From NCBI GenBank assembly GCA_030065915.1, contig JASJCQ010000020.1, positions 1-64,000 on the forward strand: 64,000 nt of DNA, in the 5' to 3' direction. A model generated the notes under the pieces. That model was given only the letters and a program-made list of their open reading frames with translations, did no database searches and had not been told where the DNA came from. Origin of the DNA: Woeseiaceae bacterium. GTDB taxonomy: Bacteria; Pseudomonadota; Gammaproteobacteria; Steroidobacterales; Woeseiaceae. Position 1 is the first letter of the stretch. Every line of letters begins with the position of its first letter. This document shows, piece after piece, positions 19,887-29,830 of this stretch. The position numbers and the translations under genes were made by a program.

Positions 19887-20424
19887 TTCTAATCCCTGTA
19901 GATCATTAATACATGATGCCCCGCCAAGGGCTGCTAGTGCTCAAAGTGTTGCGATTACTAATAGAAACCAGGACGAGGAACTACGGAAGAGACTTCGGAG
20001 AAACCATCGAAATGAGTGCATAGTCAAAAGCGCACTTGAAACCCGGCGGAGTATAGGTCCTGAAAGTTTCCAGTCAAGGAAATTTCCGGTTCTTGGGGAC
20101 TGTGGATACTACTTAGTCCGGCTATCTTCACGGGCATTCCTGGTCCGGATTTACAGGCACCTAACAAAGTGTCCGGGCATGGCTATCGCTCTAGCTCCAG
20201 GGCGAATCGCAGGTATGAGTTTGAGCTAAGTCACGAAATTATAAAGAAATGTCTTTCCTGCGGAACCCGATCTGCTATAGTCGCCGCCATCTTGACGCAC
20301 ATCGGTCTGCGTCACTGACTTCAACCCGCAATTCGGCGGCTGCGAAGCCACTCAAATATTCCAGCCTGGACCGAAACCTTGGCGGCCGTGCCGCTATCGT
20401 GTCAGGCGAACCGGAGATAATCCC
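19887..20424. other. Gene-free divergent region between csp and rhlE
   Basis: About 540 nt without a credible gene. It must contain the csp promoter and leader (minus strand) and the rhlE promoter and leader (plus strand). A TATAGT box at 20276-20281 is a candidate -10 for rhlE, leaving a leader of roughly 140 nt. Nothing else specific was seen. Confidence 0.5.
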
Positions 20425-21702
20425 GTGTCATTTACAGACCTCGGCCTTTCGGCCGAAATCCTGCGTGCGGTTAATGAAAAGGGCTATACGAAAGCAACGC
20501 CTATCCAGCACCAGTCTATTCCGCCCATCCTGTCCGGCCACGATGTCCTGGCCGGCGCCCAGACGGGAACCGGCAAGACAGCCAGCTTTACGCTGCCGCT
20601 ACTGCATCGACTGCAGCACGGCACCGTCAATCGCCGTCGTATAAGAGCACTTGTCCTTACGCCGACGCGAGAACTCGGTGCGCAGATCGGCCAGAGTGTC
20701 CGCGACTACGGTGCACACTTGCCGTTTCGAAGCGTAGTCATTTTTGGCGGCGTCAGCATCAACACGCAGATTCAAAAGCTGCGCAAGGGTGCAGACGTCG
20801 TCGTCGCGACGCCCGGTCGCTTGCTGGACCATATGCAACAGGGAACGATCGATCTGAGTGCGATTGAACTCCTCGTCCTCGACGAGGCGGATCGAATGCT
20901 GGACATGGGATTCATCCGCGATATGCGTCGTATCGTACGCGCGCTGCCTGCCGAGCGACAGACACTGATGTTCTCTGCGACTTTCTCGAAAGACATTCGC
21001 AGGCTGGCCGCAGATTTTCTCAAGAGTCCGGTCGAGATCCAGATTTCGACAAACGGTAAGCCCGCAGACGGCATTCGGCAGGTCGTACTGCCGGTCGATA
21101 AACGTCGCAAACGTGAACTTCTGTCGCATCAGATAGGCGCTGGTAACTGGCAGCAGGTACTTGTCTTCACTCGTACCAAGCACGGCGCTAACAGACTGGC
21201 CGGGCAGTTGGAGGATGACGGGCTGACGACGGCCGCCATTCACGGCAACAAGTCACAGGCTGCGCGAACGCGCGCACTGGCCGACTTCAAGTCAGGCAAA
21301 GTCAGGGTTCTGGTTGCTACAGACGTTGCGGCACGCGGCATTGATATCCAACGCCTTCCTCACGTCGTCAATTACGAGCTGCCACACGTGCCGGAAGACT
21401 ATGTTCACCGTATCGGTCGGACGGCAAGGGCCGGGCATTCCGGTGCGGCGGTCTCGCTTGTGTGTGTCGACGAGCACAAACTGCTGGCTGACATTGAGCG
21501 CCTGCTTCAGACGCGTCTGGAGCGGCGCGTGGTGGAAGGATACGCCCCGAATCCTCGAATCAAAGCGGAGCCAATTCCCCAAGGTCGCTCAAAGCACATG
21601 CCGAGCAAGCGAAGCGGTGGTGGTAGCAGTCGCCCGTCAGGAGCAAAAAGGCCGGGCGGTCGCCGCAAGCGTTCATCGCGACGGTCAGCCGTCACCAGTT
21701 GA
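20425..21702 (+). CDS. rhlE: DEAD-box ATP-dependent RNA helicase, RhlE type
   Basis: A 425-aa helicase with all motifs in order: FTDLGL..Q-motif (TPIQHQSIP), motif I AQTGTGKT, Ia [20 protein letters not shown], and C-terminal ARGIDI and [10 protein letters not shown]. The tail (about 375-425) is Arg/Ser/Gly-rich and basic, typical of RhlE and used for RNA contact. The start is GTG with CCGGAG upstream. It is likely cold-related, being next to csp. Its last 18 nt overlap the converging YgjV-like gene. Confidence 0.93.
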   Translation: MSFTDLGLSAEILRAVNEKGYTKATPIQHQSIPPILSGHDVLAGAQTGTGKTASFTLPLLHRLQHGTVNRRRIRALVLTPTRELGAQIGQSVRDYGAHLPFRSVVIFGGVSINTQIQKLRKGADVVVATPGRLLDHMQQGTIDLSAIELLVLDEADRMLDMGFIRDMRRIVRALPAERQTLMFSATFSKDIRRLAADFLKSPVEIQISTNGKPADGIRQVVLPVDKRRKRELLSHQIGAGNWQQVLVFTRTKHGANRLAGQLEDDGLTTAAIHGNKSQAARTRALADFKSGKVRVLVATDVAARGIDIQRLPHVVNYELPHVPEDYVHRIGRTARAGHSGAAVSLVCVDEHKLLADIERLLQTRLERRVVEGYAPNPRIKAEPIPQGRSKHMPSKRSGGGSSRPSGAKRPGGRRKRSSRRSAVTS

Positions 21703-22347
21703 AGCAGGGCGTCGCTCGAACCTCAGCTCCAGCTGGTCGGACCCGTAGACCGGTGAATCCTTGAAGCCCATTCTGCGGAAATAGCGTTCGTTCTGAATGA
21801 CGCCGGTATCCACGATCAGGCGGGTGATACCCTCGTCGAGAAAAACGTCGCGACTCTGCTGAAAAAGAAATCGTCCAATCTTGTGATCGGCGTATTCCGG
21901 TATGACGAAGTCGATGAGTATCTTCAGCGTTCTCCTGTCGGTCTTGATTCCGGCGAACACGCCGGCCACCGCCATATTGCGTAGCGACAACAGTACGAAC
22001 GCGTTATCAGGCAGCTCAAGATCGACTGACGGATACCATTTCCTGACGGCCGCCTCATGAAACTCGAGGAATTCTCTGAGGTAGGCATCGTCGGCACCAA
22101 TGACGCCGGTCTTGAAGTAGTCTTCTTTGGTGTAGTACTGGGTCAGGTATATGACGTTGACGATTGCGATAGCGAAGTTGACGGCGGCGACGGGCCAGGC
22201 CTCAATCATCGTGCCATACACGGTGAAACACAAAGAGCCCGCCAGGTTGAACCAGCGCAGGCGGGCGATCGAACTCATCGACAGCGATATCAGGACCAGC
22301 GCCGAGGCCGCATAACCCAGCCATTCAATCCATGATATTTCGCTCAT
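21685..22347 (-). CDS. YgjV-like membrane protein with GNAT-like C-terminal domain
   Basis: A 220-aa protein with three N-terminal transmembrane helices (about 8-28, 31-48, 53-72; the [18 protein letters not shown] start is typical of YgjV-type proteins) followed by a soluble part (about 80-215) that resembles an N-acetyltransferase fold, including [20 protein letters not shown] and the [15 protein letters not shown] ending common in GNAT proteins. Function unknown. It converges on rhlE and overlaps its 3' end. Confidence 0.72.
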   Translation of the reverse strand: MSEISWIEWLGYAASALVLISLSMSSIARLRWFNLAGSLCFTVYGTMIEAWPVAAVNFAIAIVNVIYLTQYYTKEDYFKTGVIGADDAYLREFLEFHEAAVRKWYPSVDLELPDNAFVLLSLRNMAVAGVFAGIKTDRRTLKILIDFVIPEYADHKIGRFLFQQSRDVFLDEGITRLIVDTGVIQNERYFRRMGFKDSPVYGSDQLELRFERRPASTGDG

Positions 22348-22389
22348 CGCTGTCTCTTGCCTGCCTGATTCAAGTTCTGATGTCGCTCG

Positions 22390-22884
22390 CTACCCAGGGC
22401 ACGGCGATCCCGAGTATCGCAGCGAATCCCCCAGTTCTATCTCGCCGCCCTTCAAGACCCTGGCAGTAATGCCGCCGTGCCCGCGCATCGCATTATACCC
22501 GCCAGGACCCAGCGTCGATTCCATCAACGAACATGGGTGGCATAGTCCGGAATAGGCCAGCGTTGCATCGCCCAGCTCGAAGGTCTTGTCCTTGAGCGCC
22601 AGCAGATTGACGCCGCTGACGACGATATTCCGGCGCACGCTTTCTGCAGTAACCGCGCCAGTCCCCAACATCGATGCGACGGCGATCAGGTGTTCAGCCT
22701 GGATCAGCGTGACCTGACGATCGCCGCCTCGTTTCGAATAACGGTCACCTTTGAGCCCGTGATCGGCAATGGCCGTCGCTGTTTCAACGACCTGCATGTC
22801 GGCGCGACGATCGGGCCTCAGACCAATCCACTCGACTCGGCCTGCCTGCGGCAGTGTGTCCAGCAACGTTGTCAGTGTCTTCAT
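22390..22884 (-). CDS. MOSC-domain protein
   Basis: A 164-aa stand-alone MOSC domain (molybdenum cofactor sulfurase C-terminal). HGLKGDRYSKRGGDRQVTL, ESVRRNIVVSGVNLLAL and the conserved Cys in YSGLCHPCSLME are visible. MOSC proteins carry or move sulfur/persulfide on the molybdenum cofactor or act on reactive nitrogen groups. A molybdenum hydroxylase (IorAB type) about 8 kb away could be a client, but no operon links them. Confidence 0.85.
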   Translation of the reverse strand: MKTLTTLLDTLPQAGRVEWIGLRPDRRADMQVVETATAIADHGLKGDRYSKRGGDRQVTLIQAEHLIAVASMLGTGAVTAESVRRNIVVSGVNLLALKDKTFELGDATLAYSGLCHPCSLMESTLGPGGYNAMRGHGGITARVLKGGEIELGDSLRYSGSPCPG

Positions 22885-23119
22885 GTCTGCGACGCGATCT
22901 GTGAGAACTCAGGTCCATTATCGTCCGTATCCGCCTAATTTTGTTGAACTATGCTAGACGAAAGCTGGGCAATGTATATACACTGATCCCTGCGGCGGGC
23001 AAACACCCTCGCAAACCGAGGCTGCGGTTCGATGCCCGCTTGTGAATGGCTGATCATTCAGCCAGTAGCGGCGCCGCGTCTCCTGGCTTCTCCAGTCTGA
23101 ATCGTATTGGCAGGATCTA

Positions 23120-23302
23120 GTGGCGGACAAAAAAAACAAAAAGAACAAGAAAGACGCTCAGCTCGTTCTGCGACTGGATAGTGAGATGCGAGACAGGTTC
23201 AAGGATGCCTGCCACGATCTCGATACGTCCGCGGCGCGCGAAATCAGGAAATTCATCAAGCGGTTCCTGAATCGTTACGACAGGGGCGAGATAGACGAGT
23301 AA
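23120..23302 (+). CDS. Small basic protein, ribbon-helix-helix-like
   Basis: A 60-aa protein that starts with a Lys-rich stretch (ADKKNKKNKKD), then a beta strand and two helices (QLVLRLDSEMRDRFKDAC, then DTSAAREIRKFIKRFL) that fit an Arc/CopG ribbon-helix-helix DNA-binding fold. The GTG start has a CAGGA site upstream. No toxin gene is next to it, so an antitoxin role is not supported. The 235 nt upstream hold no gene. Confidence 0.6.
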   Translation: MADKKNKKNKKDAQLVLRLDSEMRDRFKDACHDLDTSAAREIRKFIKRFLNRYDRGEIDE

Positions 23303-23359
23303 GGCGCCTGCGGAGCGTCAGCTATTCAGCCTCCCTCACTACAGGCGCCGCGCCCGGCG

Positions 23360-26300
23360 CTAGAATTCAGTTGGAGCAGGCGGGCTCGCGATCTGCTTAG
23401 GCGGCGACTTCTCGAGCTCCTCCAGCAGGTAAGCCACGGCTGCCTCCAGCGCCGGGTCCTGCCCGGCGGCGACCAGCTCGGGTCGGTCGACGACCTCGAT
23501 ATCGGGAGCCACGCCCTCATTCTCGACAGCCCATTGACCATCGGTATCGAGGAAGCGGAATGTCGACGCGAGAATGCTGCCGCCGTCAGCCAGCGACGGG
23601 TTGCCGGAGATACCGATCAGGCCGCCCCACGTCCGGGTGCCGATCAGCGGGCCAAGGCCCAGCTTCCGGAAGTAGTAGGGGAACGCGTCACCGCCTGAGG
23701 ACGAGTATCCATTGATCAGCGTCGCTTTGGGACCATTGTGCGCGATAGCAGGCGTAGACTGCGGATCCAGCCCGCGTCGTTTCCAGTAGTTCAGCGACTT
23801 GCGGGAAACGATCTCGATCATCCTGTCCGGGATAAAGCCTCCGCCGTTGTAGCGCGCGTCGATGATCAGCGCATCCTTGTTGACCTGAGGCAGGAAGCGC
23901 TTGAAGAGCTCCCGGTTGCCTTGCACCGCCGTGTTCGGCAGGTGCAGGTAGCCGATCCGTCCGCCTGACAATTCCTCGACTCGTCGCGCCCGATCCTCAA
24001 CCCAGTCCAGGTAGCGCAGCGACGTTTCACCGGTGATGGTCCTGACAAGGACGTCTCGTGCACCGCGATCCCGTGGCCGGTCGTTGACCCGCAGCGTCAC
24101 GATGTCGCCGCCCGTGTTTTCCAGCAGCGAATAGAAGTTCGCGACGCGTTCCGTCGAGACGCCATTGATCGCGAGAATGAAGTCGCCCTCTGAAACATCG
24201 ATCCCCGGCGCATCGAGCGGAGAATAGAACTCATCGTGCCAGGCTTCACCCTGGAAAATCTTGTCGATCCGGAAAAAGTCACCTGCTCTCGATACATCGG
24301 CGCCAAGCAGTCCGCCGGCACGCGGCTCAACCGAGGGCTGGTCTCCGGCCTGCACATAGATGTGACCGGCGTTCATTTCACCGGCAATCTCACCAAAGAT
24401 GTAGTCGAGGTCGGCACGATGGGCGACGTGCTCGACGAGCGGTGCGTAGCGGTCGCGAATGCCTGCCCAGTCCATTCCGTGCATGCCGGGATCGTAGAAC
24501 CAATCCCTCAGGATTCTCCACCCGTCGACGTACATCTGGCGCCACTCGGTCGCCGGGTCAACCATAACTTCCATCCCGGACAGGTCGAGCCGTCCCTCGC
24601 TGCTGTCCTGATCCGCCTTCAGGTCCGCGATGCCGAGGCTGCCGTTGGCCGAGAACAGCACTTTCTTGCCGTCGCCTGACAGAGAGAAATTCTGTACGCC
24701 GGTCAGGACAACCTTCTCTTCTTTTTCCTCGAGGTCGTATAGATGGACCGCGGTGTCGCTGCCCTCGCCAGCGAGATAGACGGGCCCTTTGGATGACGCC
24801 GCCAGGCTACGGTAGTTACCGCCTTCGTCCTGCAGGGCGACAACCCGGTCGGCGATACCATCGAGATCGATGCGAATGGGAGTGTCGTCTTCTTCCTCTT
24901 CCGATTCCTCGTCCTCTTCTTTCTCGCCCGTACTGACCTCGTCGCTCTCCGGCAAGAACAGTGCCGGTTGGTCGGCGTTTAGCTGCGCCGCATAGACACG
25001 AACGGAATCCGTCACCATGTAATCGAACTCCACCGAACTGAATTCCAGGTCGTAGTCACGCGACGAGAGGAAGTAGAGGTACCTGCCGTCAGGATCGAAC
25101 ACGGGATTACCGTCATTCGTCATGTCGCTGGTGACTTGCCGGTTCTCGCCATTCGACAGCGAGTGTATCCACACGCTGCCGAAGCCGGTCTCGTTGTCAC
25201 GCACGTAAGCGATATGCTGGCTGTCCGGCGACCATGCGTAGTCAGTAATGTCGTTGCGCCTCGACCGGTCGACCGTGGTCAGCTCGCCATTGCGCATGTC
25301 CACGACGATCAGCTGCTGCTTCTTGTCTCCGAACAGCATCTTTTCGCCGTCGGGTGACCAGACGGGCGTGAAGCGCCAGATGTCGCCATTTCTCGTCACC
25401 TGGCGAGCGTCGCCGTTGCCCGACTGAGAACGCGTCCAGATCTCGTATTCGCCCGATGCGTCGGACAGGTACGCGACGGTTTGTCCATCGGGTGACCAGC
25501 GCGCCCCGATCTCACGGGTTGCAGGTGTTCGTGTGATGTTCCTGATCGGACCTTTCTCGGCTGGAACGCTGAAGACCTCGCCGCGCGCGCTGACAACGAC
25601 TCGCTTGCCCTGCGGCGACAGCTCGGACGATTCGATGAACTCCGAGGCTTCCACGACACGCGGCATGCGATGCGGGCGATCGCCGCGGATGCTGATCGCA
25701 AGCTTCGTGGACTGCATCGTGTCCGGGTCGAATCGATATAGCCAGCCGCCGTGCTCGTAAACGATGGCTGACGGCCCCGCGCTGGGCCACAGGACGTCAA
25801 AGTCCTCGTGCGCTGTCACTTTTTCGGCACCGTTCTCCGTCATGCGAAATAGATTCAGCGTGTAGTTGCGATCCGACGTGAAATAAATGTCATCGCCGAC
25901 CCACAAAGGCTGATTGTCGGTCGCCTCATGCGACGTCAGTTGTTCCGAGGTGCTGGCCTCGAGATCGTAGATCCAGACATCCTGTGCGCGACCGCCGCGG
26001 TAGCGCTTCCACGTCCTGAACTCCCGGTCGATGGGCGTGTAGACGATGCGCGTACCATCCGGAGAGTACATGCCAGCGCCGCCTTCCGGGATCTCCAGGG
26101 GCTGCTCGTCGCCGCCGCTCGCGGGGACGAGATAGAAGCGCCCCATTCGTACGCTCCAGGGCAGGCGGTTTGCCCTGACGAGTACGTGCCGACCATCGGG
26201 CGTCCAGTCAAGCACCCGGTAGTCGTAACCGCCGCGTGGCGGCATCGAGCCCACGTCGTTGTACCAGGTGAGTTGCTTCGGCTGGCCACCACTGGCCGGC

Positions 26301-26563
26301 ATGACGTAGACCTGTCGGGTGCCGTTGTATTCGGCAGAGAACGCTATCTGGCTGCCGTCCGGAGAGAATTTCGGGAACAATTCCAGGCCTTCATGCGACG
26401 TGAGGCGCTTCGCGTCGCCACCGGTACTCGGTGCGACGTAGATGTCGCCCGCGTACACAAATGCCACGGTGTCTTCGTGGATATCGGGAAAACGAAGCAG
26501 ACGGGTGTCATCCGCCAGGGCGGTCGATGCACTGGCGAATACAATCAAAAACAGGAATCGCAT
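23360..26563 (-). CDS. Secreted tricorn-like S41 protease
   Basis: A 1067-aa periplasmic protease. It has a Sec signal peptide (MRFLFLIVFASASTALA), a large WD40/PD40 beta-propeller region (about 25-560, with many SPDGxxI and WSPDGxxxxY repeats), an acidic Glu-rich insert (about 550-570), a PDZ domain (about 740-830, with DFILAINGVSTERV) and a C-terminal S41 catalytic domain whose Ser lies in GYSSSGGDAFPYYF. The ATG at 26563 has GGAG 6 nt upstream. It is downstream of a lipoprotein oligopeptidase B on the same strand, with a terminator between them. Confidence 0.92.
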   Translation of the reverse strand: MRFLFLIVFASASTALADDTRLLRFPDIHEDTVAFVYAGDIYVAPSTGGDAKRLTSHEGLELFPKFSPDGSQIAFSAEYNGTRQVYVMPASGGQPKQLTWYNDVGSMPPRGGYDYRVLDWTPDGRHVLVRANRLPWSVRMGRFYLVPASGGDEQPLEIPEGGAGMYSPDGTRIVYTPIDREFRTWKRYRGGRAQDVWIYDLEASTSEQLTSHEATDNQPLWVGDDIYFTSDRNYTLNLFRMTENGAEKVTAHEDFDVLWPSAGPSAIVYEHGGWLYRFDPDTMQSTKLAISIRGDRPHRMPRVVEASEFIESSELSPQGKRVVVSARGEVFSVPAEKGPIRNITRTPATREIGARWSPDGQTVAYLSDASGEYEIWTRSQSGNGDARQVTRNGDIWRFTPVWSPDGEKMLFGDKKQQLIVVDMRNGELTTVDRSRRNDITDYAWSPDSQHIAYVRDNETGFGSVWIHSLSNGENRQVTSDMTNDGNPVFDPDGRYLYFLSSRDYDLEFSSVEFDYMVTDSVRVYAAQLNADQPALFLPESDEVSTGEKEEDEESEEEEDDTPIRIDLDGIADRVVALQDEGGNYRSLAASSKGPVYLAGEGSDTAVHLYDLEEKEEKVVLTGVQNFSLSGDGKKVLFSANGSLGIADLKADQDSSEGRLDLSGMEVMVDPATEWRQMYVDGWRILRDWFYDPGMHGMDWAGIRDRYAPLVEHVAHRADLDYIFGEIAGEMNAGHIYVQAGDQPSVEPRAGGLLGADVSRAGDFFRIDKIFQGEAWHDEFYSPLDAPGIDVSEGDFILAINGVSTERVANFYSLLENTGGDIVTLRVNDRPRDRGARDVLVRTITGETSLRYLDWVEDRARRVEELSGGRIGYLHLPNTAVQGNRELFKRFLPQVNKDALIIDARYNGGGFIPDRMIEIVSRKSLNYWKRRGLDPQSTPAIAHNGPKATLINGYSSSGGDAFPYYFRKLGLGPLIGTRTWGGLIGISGNPSLADGGSILASTFRFLDTDGQWAVENEGVAPDIEVVDRPELVAAGQDPALEAAVAYLLEELEKSPPKQIASPPAPTEF

Positions 26564-26579
26564 ACTCACTCCGGGAGCA

Positions 26580-26608
26580 GAAAAAAGTGTGGGCCCCGAA
26601 GGGCCCAC
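26580..26608 (-). terminator. Rho-independent terminator after ptrB
   Basis: Perfect stem GTGGGCCC/GGGCCCAC with a CGAA loop; on the minus strand a TTTTTT run follows. It lies between ptrB and the tricorn-like gene. Confidence 0.88.
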
Positions 26609-26619
26609 TGATGATTCGA

Positions 26620-28866
26620 TCAATTGCTGTGGCTGACGGGCGCCTTTTCGGTCAGGCCGAAAATCTTCAACGCGAACGCATAGTCGTGCGTGCGCTCCTT
26701 CATGCGCTCGAAGCGAGCGGCGGAGCCCCCGTGACCGGCTTCCATGTTCATCTTCAGGAAGAATGGACCGCCCTTGGCTTCATCCCGCATCCTGGCGACC
26801 CACTTTGCGGGCTCCCAGTAGGTCACGCGGTAGTCGGTCAGGCCACCGGTGGCCAGCAGCGGCGGATACTCGACGTCGCTGCGAATGTTGTCGTACGGGG
26901 AGTAAGCCGCGATTGTCTCGTAGGCATCCTTGTCCGTGATCGGGTTACCCCATTCGACCCATTCCGGCGGGGTCAAGGGCAGATCCGCATCGGAGATCGT
27001 CGAGATGACGTCAACAAACGGGACGGCTGCGATCGCGCCGCCGAACAGATCGGGACGAAGGTTCAGCGTTGCGCCGACCAACAGTCCACCGGCGGAACCG
27101 CCGTAGATGACGGTCTCGCCTTTGCGTCCGTAGCCCCGCTCCTGCAGTTCCTCAGCGGCGTTGGCGAAGTCCGAGAACGAGTTCTTCTTCTTCTCCAGCT
27201 TGCCGTCCAGGTACCACTGGCGTCCTTTCGCTGCGCCACCTCGGATGTGCGCGGTCGCGTAGATGACGCCGCGATCGACGAGTGACAGCACGCTGGTGCT
27301 GAACCAGGCCTGCATCGTTGCGCCGTAGCTGCCGTAGCCGTACAGCATCAGCGGCGCCGAGCCGTCGACTGGCGTCGTCTTCAACCGCAGCACGGTGACC
27401 GGTACCTCTGCACCGTCGTCCGCCGTAATGGAGAAGCGCTCAACCATGTACAGGTCGGGGTTGTGGCCGCTCGGCACTTCCCGCGTCTTCCTCAAGACCC
27501 TGTCACGCGTCTCGATATTGAAATCGAACGTTTGGTCCGGCGTCGAAGGTGACTCGTAGGTGAAGCGGAACGTATCGGTATCGAATTCGTAGCCTGAAGA
27601 GAGGCCCAGGTTGTAGGCCGCTTCATCGAAGTCGATCTCGTACTCATTCTCGCGATCGTAATCCGAGACGACGATTCGCGGCAGCGCGTTTTCCCGTTCG
27701 AGCCTTATGACGCGATCTTTCAGCAGTACGCTGCCGTTGATGTAGACACCCGGGCGGTGCGGAAGCCAGTCTTCCCAGTTTTCCCGCCCTGGGTCGCTTA
27801 CCGGCGCACGCACAACTTTGAAGTCGACCGCATCGTCTGCGTTCGTCTGAATGTAGAAATAATCGCCGCGGTGGCCGACGTAGTAGAGCTCGTCCTCAGC
27901 GCGCGGAGCGATCATCGTGGGTTTCGTGCCCGGAGCGGCGTCTGCCTTCAGGTACTGGTACTCCGTCGATGTGCCTTTGCCGACGCTGATGAAAATGTAC
28001 TCACCGCTTTGGCTTTTGCCGACGCCGAGGAAGTAGGAATCATCGGCTTCCTCGTAGACCAGGATGTCATCGGCCGGGTCTGTGCCAACGACGTGGTGTT
28101 TGACGCGTTTCGGACGCTGGTTGTCATCACGTTCGACGTAGTAGAACGACTTAGAATCAGACGCCCACACGGCGTCGCCGCCGGTTGACGGAATCGTCTC
28201 GGGAAACTCTTCACCGGTCGCAATGTTGCGAATACGGATGTCGTAGTACTCGGATCCGAGCCGGTCAACGCCGTAGGCGATCAGTTCGTGGTTGGGGCTA
28301 TGGTCGACCGAAGCGATACTGAAGAAGTCCTCACCTTCGCCCTCGAGGTCGCCGTCGAACAGGATCGTCTCGTCGCCCCCGTCGCGAGCGGTACGGACGT
28401 AGATCGGGTACTCACCGCCTTCACGAAAACGGACGAAGTAGGCGAAGTCACCATCCGGCGACGGGACCGAACTGTCGTCCTCCTTGATGCGCCCTCGCAT
28501 TTCCTCGAACAGCGTGTCACGCAGGTCCGCCATGTCGTCGGTCGCCGCCTCGTAGAAGGTGTTCTCGGCGTTCAGGTGGTCGCGGATGTTGTCGTCCAAC
28601 TGCTCCGGATCGCGCAGCACTTCCTGCCACTTCTCGTCGCGCATCCACGCGTAGTTGTCGACGCGCGTGATGCCGTGCTGTTCAATCTCGAGTGGGATCT
28701 TCTCGGCTTGCGGTGCATCCGCGTCGAGCACGGCGAACGGGCTCGAGGTGTTCTCGGTCATGGTCATATCGTTGGATTCAGTCGGTGTGTCGGTAGAATC
28801 GGAACCGCAGGCGGACAACAGCATGAGCGTGCTCGCGGCGAGGCCGATCGGAAAAAATGTGCGCAT
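26620..28866 (-). CDS. ptrB: Lipoprotein oligopeptidase B (S9A peptidase)
   Basis: A 748-aa serine peptidase of the prolyl-oligopeptidase family. The N terminus is a lipoprotein signal (MLLSAC lipobox, Cys about residue 19) followed by an acidic/Thr linker. The beta-propeller begins with NYAWMRDEKW and the catalytic domain has the GGSAGGLL Ser motif and a C-terminal AGHGGSAAR His, the signature of oligopeptidase B, which cuts after basic residues. The ATG at 28866 with GGAG upstream replaces a longer reading frame. It is expected to sit on the periplasmic side of a membrane. Confidence 0.92.
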   Translation of the reverse strand: MRTFFPIGLAASTLMLLSACGSDSTDTPTESNDMTMTENTSSPFAVLDADAPQAEKIPLEIEQHGITRVDNYAWMRDEKWQEVLRDPEQLDDNIRDHLNAENTFYEAATDDMADLRDTLFEEMRGRIKEDDSSVPSPDGDFAYFVRFREGGEYPIYVRTARDGGDETILFDGDLEGEGEDFFSIASVDHSPNHELIAYGVDRLGSEYYDIRIRNIATGEEFPETIPSTGGDAVWASDSKSFYYVERDDNQRPKRVKHHVVGTDPADDILVYEEADDSYFLGVGKSQSGEYIFISVGKGTSTEYQYLKADAAPGTKPTMIAPRAEDELYYVGHRGDYFYIQTNADDAVDFKVVRAPVSDPGRENWEDWLPHRPGVYINGSVLLKDRVIRLERENALPRIVVSDYDRENEYEIDFDEAAYNLGLSSGYEFDTDTFRFTYESPSTPDQTFDFNIETRDRVLRKTREVPSGHNPDLYMVERFSITADDGAEVPVTVLRLKTTPVDGSAPLMLYGYGSYGATMQAWFSTSVLSLVDRGVIYATAHIRGGAAKGRQWYLDGKLEKKKNSFSDFANAAEELQERGYGRKGETVIYGGSAGGLLVGATLNLRPDLFGGAIAAVPFVDVISTISDADLPLTPPEWVEWGNPITDKDAYETIAAYSPYDNIRSDVEYPPLLATGGLTDYRVTYWEPAKWVARMRDEAKGGPFFLKMNMEAGHGGSAARFERMKERTHDYAFALKIFGLTEKAPVSHSN

Positions 28867-29144
28867 CAGAAGCTCCGGCAGCTTTGGTTTCAGGCGCGTC
28901 ATTCTCCCGACTGGGCGCGGCATTGCAAGTGCGATTGGATATAACCGATTGAATAGCCGATTGCCGTGCCGAAACGCCATTTCAGTAGCCGTAAGCTGTT
29001 GATTTTCTGTCAATAGACGGCAAGCAGTAACCAGGTTTCGCGTATCCTGCGAGCGCCGAGGCAAAGACGCGTCGTTGCAATAGTGCATCGAATGGACGAT
29101 TCCGGCGCTGGATTCGCCGAATAACAAGCGGCCCGGGGGCACTC

Positions 29145-29471
29145 ATGGCAGACACGAAAAAGACACTACCTTACACAGCCATCACGGCGTCGGGCACGGA
29201 GCTCACCTTCCGATTCCCGTTGCACCCACTGACCGAGTCCGAAGAGCAGGTCGCGGACCTGTTGACCTGCGCTCTGGCCGCCATCGATGAAGTGATTGCC
29301 GAGCAGGCCTCGGTCAGCGATGGGGACATTATGCAGGCGCTGGCCATGGCCCTGGCTATTCGAACCAGGATGGTCGAGGCGGCGCACGGCCCGGTTCACC
29401 GGTTGGCGAAGGAGCTGGTTGCGTCGAGCCTCGGCGCGCGGAGCCTGAGCTCAGACGGGACCGTCCACTGA
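29145..29471 (+). CDS. Small protein of unknown function
   Basis: A 108-aa mostly helical acidic protein with no motif recognised. A GGGGG site 5 nt before the ATG and a 12-nt gap to the following TIGR03643-like gene support its being translated and co-transcribed. It has no signal peptide or membrane segment. It is divergent from ptrB across a 278-nt gap. Confidence 0.6.
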   Translation: MADTKKTLPYTAITASGTELTFRFPLHPLTESEEQVADLLTCALAAIDEVIAEQASVSDGDIMQALAMALAIRTRMVEAAHGPVHRLAKELVASSLGARSLSSDGTVH

Positions 29472-29483
29472 CGTCTGTGCCGA

Positions 29484-29753
29484 ATGCCCGACGACAGTAA
29501 CAACGTCGACCCTGCAGTGATCGATCGAATCATCGAAATGGCATGGGAAGACCGCACGCCGTTCGAAGCGATTGAGGCACAGTTCGGCCTCAATGAGTCT
29601 TCGACGATACGGCTGATGCGTCAGGAGTTGTCGCCGTCGGCGTTTCGTCGGTGGCGCGCGAGGGTCAGCGGGCGCAATACGAAACACGCGACGCGACGAC
29701 CCAAAGGCGTCTCTCGCCACCAGTCCAGGACCCACAACAAGATCAATCGCTAA
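29484..29753 (+). CDS. TIGR03643/DUF2805-family protein
   Basis: An 89-aa protein with the family core IDRIIEMAWEDRTPFEAIEAQFGL, which looks like an HTH-type helical pair, then a basic tail (RRWRARVSGRNTKHATRRPKG). The family is widespread in marine bacteria and has no assigned function; the basic tail suggests nucleic-acid binding. It probably forms an operon with the small gene 12 nt upstream. Confidence 0.8.
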   Translation: MPDDSNNVDPAVIDRIIEMAWEDRTPFEAIEAQFGLNESSTIRLMRQELSPSAFRRWRARVSGRNTKHATRRPKGVSRHQSRTHNKINR

Positions 29754-29830
29754 GTGGTCAGCGCGAAGTAGAGTGTTGCTGTGGGGCGCACTGACGTCTT
29801 CTCATCACACTTGGACTCGTGATCAGGATA

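Noticed and set aside
22994-23038. tRNA-like look of a stretch with GGTTCGAT and pairing ends
   Set aside because: The T-arm does not close to five pairs and no acceptor stem, D-arm or anticodon arm can be drawn, so it is not a tRNA.
23120-23302. Antitoxin of a toxin-antitoxin pair
   Set aside because: No toxin-like gene is adjacent; the next gene is a convergent protease.
23303-23349. GGCGCCTG/CAGGCGCC inverted repeat between convergent genes as a terminator
   Set aside because: The 31-nt loop and lack of a T-run make termination doubtful; it may be chance in a GC-rich gap.
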